A stretch of 64,000 nucleotides of DNA from Crotophaga sulcirostris (Eukaryota > Chordata > Aves > Cuculiformes > Crotophagidae), in the NCBI GenBank assembly GCA_013397455.1, contig VYZB01000330.1:409790-473789 (forward strand), read 5' to 3'. The position numbers were made by a program, and so were the translations under genes. Position 1 is the first letter of the stretch, and the number at the start of each line of letters is the position of its first letter. The notes under the pieces are model-generated. The model saw nothing but the letters and a program-made list of their open reading frames with translations. It did no database searches and had not been told where the DNA came from. Below, one piece after another: positions 1 through 13,300 of this stretch.

Positions 1-510
1 GAGGAGAAGATGTACATTAACCCCTTCATTAAGTGCTGAGATGGCATTCACAAGTCAGGGTGCATCCAGAAGAGCCAGATGAGCAACTATTGCAAAGAGC
101 AGAAATCCCACTTGAATCCCGCAGGGCTGTGGACAGTATGAACCACAACACTGAGTTTTGGTGCAGCTTTCCATTTCTGGAGCTCAGAGAAGCCCACGAT
201 GATTAAACAGCCAAATCCACCATCGAGGAAGCAGAAATTTCTATTTTAGAGGTGAGAAATGCCAGACCCTGGAGAAGGCAACCTGAGTGCCCTAAAGGCA
301 AGCAGCTGTCAGCACAGAACCAGGAGACAGGCCTGTGACCTGCAAACCTGTGTCCTAAGGTGATCTTCTCCACAGGAACATCCAGGCTTTGCCACTCTTT
401 CTTTTTCTTTGTTCCCTAGTCACGAGAAAAATGTGATTATGAATTCTGTCGCTGTCTGTCCTACCCTGAGCTGTGTGGTTGCAGGAGGTCACAGCAGGGG
501 AAGTGGAGGT

Positions 511-537
511 GGGGGGTGGAGGTGGGGCTGGGGAGGG
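511..537 (+). promoter_or_regulatory. potential G-quadruplex motif
   Basis: Four G runs of 6, 4, 4 and 3 bases separated by loops of 7, 2 and 1 bases, fitting the G3+N1-7 rule. A further GGGG lies just upstream at 497-500. Formation is inferred from sequence only. Confidence 0.45.
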
Positions 538-688
538 TATCCCACCCTACTGCCAGGTGCAACACCACACCTCCTGAAAATGAGGCCTGAGGCAGCAATG
601 AAGCAGGGTCTGAGGGGACCAGCCAGGGGGAGAGGCAAGCACAAAGCATCTGCCAGTCCCTAGGAGCTGCTTTCCTCAGGGCAGCATT

Positions 689-816
689 CTGGAGGTGTTT
701 AAAAGATGGGTAGATGAGGTTCTGGGGGACATGGTTTAGCCGAGGACAGGTACGGTTGGACTCCATGATCTCAAAGATCTTTTCCAACTGGATGAATCTA
801 TGATTCTATGATTCTC
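689..816 (+). mobile_element. CR1 3' end fragment
   Basis: Plus-orientation CR1 tail: GGAGGTGTTTAAAAGATGGG, a GGTTGGACT-type segment with TGATCTCAAAGATCTTTTCC, and the terminal short repeat ATTCTATGATTCT. The 3' end is well preserved and the 5' side truncated. Confidence 0.8.
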
Positions 817-1540
817 ACAGGCAGAGATGGGGTAAATGGTGATAGTCTACTAAGCTGTTGGTGATAGCAGCTTCTCCATTGTGTCCCCAAGTTCCCACCA
901 GGTGGATAGATGATGTCATCAGCCATCCCCACAAGTATGGTAGAACACAAGGTCACTGAGCTGCTCTGCCCAAAGCCATGGCTGCGGGAGTTGCCAAGGT
1001 CTTTTTTTTCTCATAGAAGGACTTAAGGATCCTGACGAAGGGGCGGTCCTTGGCCTAACAGGCTGTTCTGCAGGGGAATCATATTTGCGTTTGGTCACCT
1101 GCACACAGGGGTATCTCAGAGTGTAGTAACACCTCCACTCAGCAATCTGTGCCAGATCTCAGTCACCCCCTGAGGATCATAGCCAAGACAATATCCCGTG
1201 AGAGGAAACTCTGGGAAAGAATCAGTGGGTGTTTACTGAAGAAGAGTAAAAATGTAGAAACGTTATCCAAAACTGGACTTCCAACATCCCCGGCTTGTCT
1301 CAATCAGAGTTCTCTCAAAGTTCTCATGAAGTCCTGAATAACAACACCCTTCAGCATTAGCAGGAGCTAAACATGTGGTAATGGAAAGAAACAAATATCT
1401 TAAAAATCAAATTACCATGTGAACCAGAAGATAAAGAATATATTGCATGAGATAAGTCTTCATGTGGAGAACTGCCCATGTGCAAAAGAGAAACCGATTA
1501 ATTTTCAAACAAACACCAGTGCATGCTTCAAATAACGTTG

Positions 1541-1606
1541 TTTTTCCTCCCCTTTTCAGTTCTTTTCTTCTCCCTTCTTTCTTTCTCCTCCAATTTCCCC
1601 TCTAAA
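1541..1606 (+). repeat. pyrimidine-rich low-complexity tract
   Basis: About 65 bases that are nearly all C and T, with TTCTTTCTTTCTCCTCC-like content. Mixed tract, not a clean tandem repeat. Confidence 0.6.
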
Positions 1607-3326
1607 TTTCATTTTGGTAAATACTTCTCCCTGTTGCTCAGAAAACCATATCTGATTGCGGAGACTTGAAGCATAACTGATGATGAAAGACTACCTGAGG
1701 GATACTGGAGCGCGCATGCCACAGGGGTGTGGACATAAACCCCTGAAATATGCCAGCAGTATGACCAGAGTTGTTCTACCTGTAGGTTAAGTACAGATAA
1801 GAACTTGCTTGCTGGATGCACAGGGGATTAGAGCAAACCAAATCCCTCCTGGTTGTTAAAACACCACAAGGACTGTTGGCTTGAGATCGGGCAGAGAATG
1901 CGTGTTGGGGGACCAAAAGGGGTCTAATCTCCCTCTGACATAAAAACTGATGGTGACCACCTATCCTGATGGTGTGGCCCCAGCCAGGAGAGCAGGAGGA
2001 GAGGGTCAGCACTACCAACCAAGACCAGGCTTTTTCCTCCAGGTTGGCTTTTTGGCTTGGGGCTGGCACCATTGCATCAGGTCCTCCTTCTCCTAATTCA
2101 TGGGCATCTCTGCCTTTTCTTGGCAGGCTTCAAAGTCACTTAGAGTGTGTAGTCCCCGATGGGTGCTGAGGTGGCAGGCAGTGGCAGCGGTGGCCACCTC
2201 TGGCACCAGCCAACCCTTTGGGGGGATTTACATAAAGGCGGTCGAACACGTCTGTTCAGGGTGAGGCAGGGGAAGAGGAGATGACCAATGGCCCCAGACT
2301 GGCCTGGTCAGCACCAGGGCAGCTTCACTGCGTGCCATCCTAGCCAGTCCCGGCAGCACCAGTGAAGAGCAGAGAAGTTCTTGCTGGAACAGAGGACAGG
2401 GTGAGAAAAGCTTCCCCTCCTTCAGAGATGCTGAGCAGGAATCTCTCCTCCCCTTCACATGTAGGGAGGGCTTAGGTTTTGCGTAGGAAAGAAATAAATG
2501 GAAATCACCGCTGCAGCATCAGAACTGGTACTTCTTCTTGCAGAGCAGTTTCATACAGAACCATCTCAAAATTACTTACAAATGCCAAGCCAAGCCCAAG
2601 GCACGGGCTGGCTGATGATAGATTCCCTCTTTGAAAAGCCAGGGCTGCTTGGGTTACCTGGAATATGTGAACACCTCTGCAGACACCACAAGAATTCAGA
2701 AGATGTCAAACCATAAACCAGCCCCCAAGTACATTTGTAATGCTGTGGATCACGGATAGAAGAAACAAGAAATCTTAAAGTAGCCATGTGCTCTGATAAA
2801 AAAATGTCATTTAAAAAAAACCCTAAAAACAACTGATAAAAAGCATTCTTGACAATAAAAACTTATGGCCATAGCTATATTGTTTTTAACACTGAAAACT
2901 ATATAATGCCTAATTCCTCCATTCAGCTCTAGCTTTGGCTCTTTATCTCTAGCACTAACATATCTGCCAGTAAAATGCCATAGTATGTTTAAGCTTTCCT
3001 TGCTATTAATCAGGATACAAATGGTAGTTTTCTGGAGGATTGTGAGTTCCCACACCTCAGCTCTCCATCAGATATTACAATGTCATCAGATGACTGCTGG
3101 TCTTCTTCAAACTTTTGACCCATTTCTAAAGCTGAAATTCTTCATGGCAAAGCTGTCACTTGGGCCATGCAGTAGGGTTGTAGCAGGTGTCTACTGCTCC
3201 ACATGGAGGAGTGCAGGGCTCATCCACAAGAAAAATGGGAAGAGAGCTTTGCTCCAAATGGGCCATATTTGTGCAATGGCAGTGGATATGTGCAGGGAGG
3301 GAAGAATTTTTACATGAAGTGTGGGG

Positions 3327-3354
3327 CAGAAGGTGATTCACAGAAGGTGAATCA
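3327..3354. repeat. 14-bp tandem duplication that is also an inverted repeat
   Basis: CAGAAGGTGATTCA followed by CAGAAGGTGAATCA, one mismatch. The mismatch makes GTGATTCAC (3333-3341) and GTGAATCAC (3347-3355) exact reverse complements around a 5-base loop. Confidence 0.85.
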
Positions 3355-3799
3355 CAGCCCTGCCCAGGCTTCTCTCCATGCTGGCCACAAGTGTTGGGCA
3401 GCAGATTTCAGGGAGGAGGAGGAGGACAACGCCACTCATCATCCACTCCCTGCCCTCCACCCATTCACCCTCTGCTCAGCTAAACAGGGCTGAAAATAAC
3501 AATGTGCAAGAGCAAGGGCAACAGGTGCAGGCAGCCCAGGTGGGAGGTCTGCGTGAGCAGGAGTTCAGCCTGGTGTGCTTCACCCTGGCACGGCAGCAAA
3601 TTGGTCTGAGAAGGACTGGGAGAAGACAAGTGTTGTCTTCATTCGTCTAACATGAAATGGAGCATCAATTTGGCATGACTTAATATACACTGAGGTCTTC
3701 GAGTGAATTAACTGGATTGCTGGGCCCTGGTCTGGACTTGGTACTTGCAGACCTGGACAAAGTGAGGAACATTCAAGGAGCACAGGAGTCAGGAGAAAT

Positions 3800-4100
3800 A
3801 TAAACCAAAAGATTTAAAAAGAAAAACTAGGGAACTTGGCTCATTTAGTCCAAGCAAAGGATATTAAGAATAAAGATGGAAACAATCATCTAACACATAA
3901 AACCTTCTCGAGGAGATGATCATTTTATATTATCTGTGGAGACAAAGACATGAAGAAATCCACTTTACTTCTGCAACAAAGAATGTTTTGACTGACTACT
4001 AGGGAACATTTCCAAGATGTACAAGGAGAGGAACATGGGGAGACACTGGAGAATCCCTCTGCAGAGAGATTTTTTTTCAGGAGTCCTTGTACAAAATTCT
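3800..4100 (+). mobile_element. probable ancient CR1-like 3' region
   Basis: Diverged sequence with the CR1 order: GGGAACTTGGCTCATTTAGTC, a GACAAAGACA block, CTGCAACAAAGAATGTTTTGA, and ACACTGGAGAATCCCTCTGC. Too degraded for firm family assignment. Confidence 0.4.
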
Positions 4101-6154
4101 CCTTTGGTGTTTCCCTGCGTTGAGGGTGCCTGCAGGTGGGGGTCCAGCAGGGCTCCCTGGCAGGTGGGGGGTGCCTCCATGCAGAGCGGGGGCTCAGCAA
4201 TCCCACCAGGGCCCTTCCTGGTTTACATTTCATCACCTGAAAAGCAGCATTAAGTATTCTTGGCAAGAGTTGTAACTTGGCTTGAACAAGCATTCGATAA
4301 GATCCATAAAGCTAAACACAGACTACTGCACTATAAGAAAGTGTTGAACACTAAGTATGCTCCACTTGCTATGATCTAAACAACGTTAATTCTCTAAGCG
4401 CAATTCATAACACATCTGGAGCCAACTATTTCCATCTACTTATAGACAATATTAAGTGAGATACTGTTTTAATTTTGCTGAGCCAGACAGAGATAATACC
4501 CCTAGGAAACAGTTTAAGTCTGTAAAAATCAAAAAGGATAATGTAGGTTGCTATGTGATAATGATTCACAAAACCTAAATAATACTTACACAAAAGAAGT
4601 GATTAATTCAGGACATTCTTTACCTATCACCTCTATAATCTTTTCAGCTGTAGTGAATTATGTACCTTTATCTCACAGCATACTCTCTTTTGTTTGTCTT
4701 ACATGAATTCTTTAACCTCTGGGGCTTTTTCAAACTTGCATCACTATTTTAGTGAGCCTTCTGCCTGCTGCCACCATCCTCACTCTGTGGAATAACACCC
4801 ATGGACCTATCCCACATGGGATGGGACACATTTACACTTAGACACTAAGGAAAGGTTCAAAGGAGGGTTCGTTCTGTGTACCCATGTCTGTTCAACACAG
4901 CTGTCTGAGCCACACCTCCATTTGCCATCATCCATGCAGGAGTCAGAGGTGCAAAGTCCAGCTCCTGCAAACGTGGCATCTACCTGTTCTTTATTAATTC
5001 CTGCTGCTGCACAGCAATGTTTTCCCCTGTGCCTTAGATGAAGACCTTGGAGATGAGAGGCTGGAAATCCAAGCTGGCAAAAGCGATATTTGCAATATGA
5101 CTGCTATTTATGCTGTGTTACCTGCAACGACCAAGGAACAGCATTCAGATCTTCCATGGAAATACTTCCCCAGCCCCACAGTGTCAAATCTTCCCTCACA
5201 AAAATGATAAACACAGGGGCTCCACAGCTCCTTGGCTGCCGTTAGCACTTGACCCCAAGTAGCGGCCTAAAGGTTTGACAGTTCTTGGAAAACTGCAATC
5301 ACATCATTTTTTTTTTATGACAGTGTTGTAGTTTGAGTGTCTGCATGATTTGTTGTTTTCCCCTTAAGGTGCCATGTTCTGAAGTAGATGCCTCCAGCAA
5401 GTAATGAGTATGACTTGCTCATGGCATCTCTAGCTCCCTGCCTGGCTGTTGGGGGTGTCTGGCTCTTCCATGCTCACCACTGGCTCTAAAGTGATGTGAA
5501 TCCACTGACAGCTCCTTTCACCAAGGCTTCTTTCAACTCCCATCATATCCCTAAGGAAGCATCGAGGTGACTCCCCACAAAATCAGGGAAGTACAGTAAA
5601 ACCTGTCAGTCGGTACCTCTTTGCACTCTGCCTGGTTTAGGAGATCTTTTCTGATATTTCGGAGGCCTTTTCACACCAGTTGTACAGCCAGGTTCTGCTC
5701 TGGAGCTGTTTGCCTCTTCTGTTCCCCCATCTGTCACAGCTTCAGTGCTGACAGCAATCCCTCCTGACAGGCTCCCTGGTTATTTCAACACACCAGTGCT
5801 TAAGTTGGGATGGATTGTAAACTTCAGTCCTTCATCCAAGTGCTCCTTCCACACTCTCTGCCCCTTCGTGGTGTTTGTTTCCTTGTGACTAGTGTTATTG
5901 GCCTACATTCCTGTGTCTTGACTTTATTTCCCATTTCCTTCATTACTTCCCCTTTCTAAAAGGTATGAGTATCCACTCCTGGTGATTTCTTCATATCTTT
6001 GTGCAATGGTGATGTCTCAGCAGCCCTGGCTTATTCATACCTTTCTGTGAATGACTTTATTGTATCGCTTGAATATTGAATCGCTTTACCATGTTTGCTT
6101 ACACCTTTCTGTGAAGTCCATCACCATGCTGTCTTGGGTGCTTCCTTGAATATA

Positions 6155-6543
6155 GACTGAGAGAGTTGGGGTTGTTCAACCTAGAGAAGAGAAGGTTCCA
6201 GGGAGACCTTAGAGCAGCCCTCCAGTACTGAAAGAGGTCCTACAGGAAAGCTGGGGAGGGGCTCTTTAGCAGGGAGTGCAGGGATAGGATGAGGGGTAAT
6301 GGTTTTAAGCTGAAAGAGGGTGGTTTTAGATTAGATATTAAGAATAAGTTTTTTACTTTGTGCGTGGCGAGGCACTGGAACAGGTTGCCCCGAGAAGTCA
6401 TGGATGCCCCATCTCTGGAGGTGTTCAAGGCCAGGTTGGATGAGGCTTTGAGCAACCTGACCTAGTGGAAGGTGTCCTCCTCATAGCAGGGGGATTGGAA
6501 CTGGATGGTCTTTAAGGTCTCTTCTGACTCAAACCATTCTTAA
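6155..6543 (+). mobile_element. CR1 3' fragment
   Basis: Plus-orientation CR1 3' region from GACTGAGAGAGTTGGGGTTG through TTCAAGGCCAGGTTGGATGA to CTGACTCAAACCATTCTTAA and an A-rich run. Internal similarity to the copies at 28800, 44231 and 10243 is obvious. Confidence 0.92.
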
Positions 6544-9136
6544 TAAAAAAAAAATTATCCTGTGGCTTACAGTAAGCATTTTTATATTTTTCTTTCAATC
6601 ACCTGAAATGCTACCAAAACATCTCTTTGTAAACAACCTCAGAACTACCCTTTACTTGTTGTGATCAAGTGTCACCCCATCTTTTTCTTTGTCTTCCTCT
6701 TGGTCTCTTTGTTAGATAAACTAATTGTTAGCTGCATGAGCATTGGGTGTATGCTTATATTACACATTAGGCAATGTTATATATTTTAATTGTTTTTAAT
6801 TAGCAAGCTTATAGAGATGAAGGGTTTCTGATTTGTACTAACTATATCTGCATCATCAAGAGATGTGTATCTAACCTTCCCTAAAAGAATTCAAAGACCT
6901 GCGCAATTGCTCTAAATAGCTCATTCACTTGCTTAACTTACACTTAGAAAGTCTTTATTGAAAAATATAAGCTGTGGATCAAATTCTCTTGATGAACTTT
7001 GCACAATCTTGTAAAAGCTTGAAAATTATTTTTAATCTAGTTCATAAGCAGTGAGCCCAAGAGTGAAGGTAAGTGTGTGAAGATGGGCTCCATGCGCACA
7101 AAAAGGAACAAAGGTCATGACCAAGTGGACAGTTAAAATAATTGTCAGCCAAAATCATGGTCATTAGAAGGAGGAGATGTGGAAGTACAAGCAAGAGCAA
7201 ATAAATCTGTTTGGCTTATTGCTGTCTTAGAGTGATAGAGGTTTGGTTCCCAGTCAGTCTTTTCTGATTTGCCATGCTCAGGGCTGAGACTGTGGCTCGT
7301 CTACAACCTCTGTCGAGGTGTCACCCTCAGATCAGGCTCCTGTGCATCCCTCGCAGAAGATCCCTCTGCCACCTCCAACCTCCTTCCCCTGGGAGGGTGG
7401 ATGACCCAGATGGTTGCTGGTCTCCACTGAGAGATGAAGCGGGGGGAAAAGTGGGAATGCAAAGATGCAGCTGAGCAGGGAGTGGGCAGCTGAAAAATTC
7501 AGGAGACTATAAGGGACCCTGAAACAGGCACGGATTAAAAAAAATAAAAGGATGGGGTACAAATGCAAAAAAAGGGGCTGCTAGGAGAAAGCACACTGTG
7601 TATGAACAAATGGTGGAAGGAAACAACCCTGGCCAAGACCATTGCCCATCTTCCTGGCAGTAGAGAGAGATGGACGTGGACCCGAGGATGGCCCAGCACA
7701 GCCTTCCTCCATCCCGGGCTGCACCCAGGCTGTTATTCAGCCCCGTGCTGCCTATTAGATTATTGCCAAAGGTGAAAACATCGTCATAAAATTCTGCCTA
7801 ATAAATCTGCCTTAATTAAGTCAGCTTGCAATTTAGTTGTAGAGACTATACTTTCTCCACCCAGCTACTGTGGTTTTCCCAGGTATGCAAGCTGAGGATT
7901 TTGACCAAGGATGGAGTTTGTGCAACTGTAGCTGGTTGAAAAAAACACTCACAAAAGTAGAGGCACATATTAAGTATTTCATTATTTTATCACAAAAGGA
8001 ATTTTAAAAATTAACAGGTGTTATGGAATTGCTAAAAATATTTTTTTCCAGGGAAAATTGTAGGATATACCACAAAAAAAGTGAAAATAATAGTTGAAGT
8101 AACAAAAAGAGTACAGAATCCCTGACAAAACCATGTTTTGGAAGGATGGTACTTCCTGAATAGGCTTGGAAACCAGCAAAAATATGTCTCATGGCTAGAG
8201 AATATAAAGAAAGAACATGAAGTGAGAGCTGGAAGGAACAGAGGCTCAGAGAAGCTGCATAAGTAAGAGTGATGAAAGCAAGGACAGTGTGCAACAGCCT
8301 GCTGTGTCGATCACCTGTGCCACCTGCAGTAGAGTCTCTGCTGATCAGGGAGGACATAAAAAGCTGAAAAGGCAACTTACAGGAGCCAGGGGGTGGAAGA
8401 GCTGTCCTGGGAGCCTAATGTCCCCCATTATAGCGACCATGCTCGCCACCAGGGTCCTGGTTCTACTGCCCCGAAACCCTGTGGTACAAAAAGGCCTTCT
8501 ATTGTGCCAATAGCTTTGTTGTAAGGCTCACAGAGCAGTTCATCACCAATGATCTCAGCAGGCACCAAGTTGACAAATACTGAGTCAGCTATAAAAGAGG
8601 GAGCAGCTTCATCTTGGAACATATCATGAGATTAAATTGGAGAAGCCAAACATCACTGTCAACAGAGAGGGTTAGGAAAAAGCTGCATTTGGCTCTCCAC
8701 TGCCAGCAGGACCGGCAGGAGGAACATGAATCAGAAGAGGAGTTGCTGCAAACAAGCAGCTGGGCTTTTCCTGGGGAACTGCAATGTGCTGCTGGGGAAT
8801 GACCAAAACAGACTCTCAAGACATCTACCATGATCAGGCAGTGTCCAAATAGCCAGAGGTTGGTGCTTGGATCCCATCTATTGAGAAAAAAAATAAAATC
8901 AGTAGTCGCCATAAACTCAGTTTGCCTGTAGAGGCTGGAGTGGGAGGTTTTTACATGTGGGTAGCAATTAATCCCCATGTGTAGCTTTGAAATTAAAGAT
9001 GATCCTCTTAGCAGCAGAGAAACATCAATATTAAAGAAAAGGGCCATCAGAAGAGACTAATATGGAAAGAGAGTTGGATGGTAAATGGTGAGTGGCAATT
9101 CAATGGATGGTTTAAATAAAAGGAAAAAGAAGATTT

Positions 9137-9181
9137 AAAGTGCAACACATAACAACACAATAACAAAGTGCAATACATAAC
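9137..9181. repeat. 17-bp direct repeat pair
   Basis: AAAGTGCAACACATAAC at 9137-9153 and AAAGTGCAATACATAAC at 9165-9181, one mismatch, with an 11-base A/C-rich spacer. Confidence 0.75.
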
Positions 9182-10242
9182 CATAGAGCTACATGAGCTT
9201 GGAAAGCATGTGAATGATCAGATATTAAAAAGGGCTGGAAAACACAAGGTCCTGCTTCCCTCAGAGAAACTCCTTGAGGAAATGTACCCAAAGAAGAGGA
9301 ATTACAAGAGGCATTGAAAGTAATGGAGTTCCAGTGCCATCATTGTCAATAATCTCACTGAGAGTTACCAAAAGTGAGAGACAGTCATGAACATAATGCT
9401 AAACAAACCAGTCTTCCCATGGTAGCTGAGCTTTATTCAGTTCTGGTCTTTGTGCTTTCCTACTATAAAAAAGGTGATCATGTATTGATCTAGAAGTCTC
9501 TCAACAGTGCCTTAATTAGGGAGCTTCTAAATTATCTCTGTTGTTTATGAAATAATACTCATAAATCATGACTTTGGTCATATTCAAGACCTTCTCGTAG
9601 CATCTAAAATCCAGTGCTGATCACATCTGCCTTTTCACATAGGTTTCTGAGTCTTTGGCATGATCACTTGTAGAAACAGGTCTTGGCAAAAGAGTTATAC
9701 ACGGCTGATGTAAGATAAATATTTGTCTCACAGCTCGTCCTCAAGCTTTCCTCACTCTGAAGTAATGCCCTCACATTGGTACCAGCTGGCAGTAACCTGC
9801 ACTGGGGACAACCAGACAAGTTGCAGCAGGGATCATAGAACAGAGAGCCTTGGACCAGCACAGCACTGGGGCAGATGGGCCTCACTTAGCTTTTGCAGAG
9901 AAATTATCTTGGAAGAAAAAAAAAATTGATTTTAGAGGTGAATAGTCTGAGCTTGTGAGTCTGGAAGACAGGCGAATGAGGATGAGCTGTTAGCATCGAT
10001 TTCTAGCTGTGCAGCAGGCTGTGGCTGGGCTTCCTACAAGCTGGGCAAACTGGCCTACTTAAACATTCCAGGCAAAATTCCATTGCTACAGAAACAGGAC
10101 AGCAAGCCAGGCAGGATGCCAACACAGACTGGTCTGACCTAAGAAACGGAACAAAACCCAGGATTGTGGGCAAGGCTACCCTCATTACTGCCCTGCATCA
10201 GCACGGCCAGGAGCTGGGCAGCAGAGGAAAGTCCTCATCGTG

Positions 10243-10385
10243 GAACCATAGAATGGTTTGGGTTGGAAGGGACCTTAAATCACATCCAGTTCCAACCCCC
10301 TGCCATGGGCAGGGACACCTCCCACCACCCCAGGCTGATCAAGGCCCCATCCAACCTGGCCTTGAACACCTCCAGGGAGGGGACA
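10243..10385 (-). mobile_element. CR1 3' end fragment
   Basis: Reverse-complement CR1 tail: CATAGAATGGTTTGGGTTGG, CCTGCCATGGGCAGGGACAC, CCAACCTGGCCTTGAACACC. About 140 bp, little diverged, so a relatively young insertion. Confidence 0.93.
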
Positions 10386-13300
10386 TCACTTCTGTCCTTG
10401 GCATTCTCAAAACTCATCAGCAGGTTACAGGAGAGGGGACACCTGGAGGTTACACCTTCTTTTGCTCTGCATACGTACAGGGACAGGGTTGCTAACAGGG
10501 TGGACAAGGCAAGGAGTTACCTGAGGCCACTGTCTGGGTAGCTGTCACAGCAAGTTTTATGGCAATCAGTGTGACGAGTCGGTAGGGCAGCGCTCTCCCT
10601 GGGTACCGTTCTGCAGAGGAGTCTGAACTGGAATTTTTATGGGAGACTTGAGACCAAAAGCTCTATTCAGATGCAGGAAGCACTGTCCACGCAGTGTACC
10701 AAGGTAATACTGACAAATACTGACAAACATGTCACTCACTTTTACTGATGATTAAATATGATTGCATTAATCCCCATCTAATGATTTTCTTTATGATAAA
10801 CTATTCAGATACTAAGATCAGAGTAAAACATAAGCTCAGGTTATTACTTAATGAAAGAAGTTTTTATTCATCCTAATATAAATAATACCTTCATCTTGTT
10901 TGAAAATTTATTTTTTTTTTTCTGTTGTCATGCCTTTAGTTTTAATAGCTTTTGTTTTGTAAACAACAGACTAGGGAAGTATGTTTTTGTCTTTTTCAGA
11001 CTTTAAAAACTGATCAGACTTCTGTCGTCACCCTTTACTATGTACTGATACAGATTTTGGTGCAGGGGAGAAGATGTTTGTAATTAGCTTTTCTTCCTAA
11101 AAAAAAGGAAAACCAAAAGCAAATGCAAGAAACATTTCTGGTTTACAGAATTACACAATGTGAATTCATGCTACTCCATAAACTTCTGTGTGATATGGAT
11201 CAGCCACGGGCACTGCCCGCTCGGTTAAATTGCCTGCTTATGCAATTCCCTATTCTCACTACCCCAAGTGTTTGAAATGCACAATAATATCTTTGCATTA
11301 CTGCATGGGTTTGAAATGACACTGCTGAGTAATATCAGAAAATCTGGTTTTGTGGTCGAAAGGTGCTCTGGAATGTGGAAAGCTCAGCACATCTTGGTCT
11401 GCCACCTTTGTGTTATAGCGGTAATTCCAGTAATTTGTTTTTAGCTGCACAGAAATACTTTCTATGCTAAGAACTCAGTAGACAGATTGCACCCCACTAA
11501 GTTTTTAAGTAGAGCTTAAAAAAAAAAAATGCAAGCTCCACAGCAACACACCTGGGAGTAAAGCTGATTGGTATCTTTGCCATACAAGTGGTGCTGCTGT
11601 GTGCAGGAGCACAGATTATGAACTGTGCTACATGGAAATTGCCAAGGTTTTCACTGAGGCAGCTGCTGGAGTGAAGCACAAGGCAATGGTGAACCATTCC
11701 CACTGGTATTGCTGACTCTAATTTATTGTATAAACGATTCCTGGGCAAGATAAAGAAAAGAAAAACACCAAAAAAAAAAAAGATTTCTCTTTCAGAAGAA
11801 CCAGTTACATCCAGGCACTTCCCAGGTTCTCCTGGCTAAATGACAACCTCCTTTCTTCAGTAATACCAGAGTGCCAGCGAGGATTTTCCAGCCTCATCAC
11901 TTTCTCCCTGGGCTGCAAACAAATGCCTCCATTGTATTCCTTGGGAGTATTTATTATCTGTTAAACCCGACCAAGAACAAGCAACAGTGGCTTCATATGG
12001 AAAGTATGTTCTGCTATGATACTGGAAAAATCAGTGCAAGATCTGATGTCAACATTTAAACACATCATTAATACAAAGAAAGGTTTTCACAATGTTTTAA
12101 ATTACAGAGTTTTCTGTTGGAAAACTTCTCTGCTTGCTGTGCCAACACGGAGGTGCTGGACCCTTATGGAGGCCTTGGACAGTACGTTAATGCTGGAACA
12201 AGAGTCATCATCTAGGCCTAGGCTAAACAGATCAAACATCTAATTCAGAGCAGATTTACAGCTCTGTTTTATAGAATCTTTTTTAAAAAATTAAGTTCAG
12301 CTTATGCACAAAGCTTTCCTATATCCACATGGACGTCTGGGTTCTTGACCTCTCCATGTGAGACTACATTTTACTCATAAAAAAAAGAAGACAAGTTTCT
12401 GGATCCTTCTGCATGTTATACAGCTTCACTTGCAAATACACGTCTGAAATTCAAGCACCTGAAAGAAGTCTACAAAGCCACGTGTTAAAAATCTCCACTT
12501 CACACTCAGGTCCAAGAAGAAATCTCATGCAGGCCAAATGCCATTCTATTCCAAGCGTCCCTCCACACCAGTGTTTGGTGAAGGACAACCCATCCTCGCT
12601 GAAGGAACAAAAGTTGTCAGAGGGAGAAGGCAAAATGTTGCGGGATGTGCAACCCCATGAAGCATTTCTTTGAATGTACGTTAAGAAAACAAGTCGTGCT
12701 GTTTTCTAGCAAACTAGAAAACAAAGCAGTTTGATGTATTTCAAAAGTCCATTGAATTTTGTGGACACAGTGCCCTTAACCAACCAGCTTGGAATTCACT
12801 TCCATAAGAGCGGTGCAGGCGTTTTGCTCACAGCCAGGAGGACATTGGACCAATTTTGGATGAGCTGTATACAAAAAACTGCCAGTTCAGCTGCATTTGC
12901 TCATGGCTTCACTTGCAACTGCCTTGCAGTGGGATCCAGCTGAAACCATCTCAGAGCACTGCACAACCACCTGAGCAAACCGGAGCTTCAGAGCAAATTC
13001 TGGAGGTCAAACATTCAAGGTTGCTCTGTTTTGCCTCAAAGGGGAACTCTAGCATCTTCTTCCCCCCAATTCTTATGAAACTATTGATATGACAACATTT
13101 GCCATTTAAATTCCTAGTTCCCTTTCTGACCTCCCATTTATAAAAGAAGCAAGAGCCCTGTGTAGCCGTGGCTCTGGGCCTCACGGCATCGCACGCAGCA
13201 GTGGAGGATGAGAGTACTGGCTCTTCCCAATAGCCAGCTTTGTATGGACATAGCAGTGAGGAATCAACTTTTCCTACTGGTCTGCTCCTATCACATGCTG

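Noticed and set aside
1..400. Possible exon or gene fragment at the left edge
   Set aside because: All frames are broken within short distances and no similarity was recognised.
4137..4190. Second G-quadruplex candidate
   Set aside because: G runs are present but one loop is about 13 bases, so it fails the usual loop-length rule.
8589..9047. 152-codon minus frame
   Set aside because: Low-complexity Ser/Cys/Leu/Phe-rich translation of A/G-rich plus-strand sequence; no domain, no splice or start context.
10164..10541. 125- and 109-codon frames
   Set aside because: Mostly translations of a CR1 3' end at 10243-10385.
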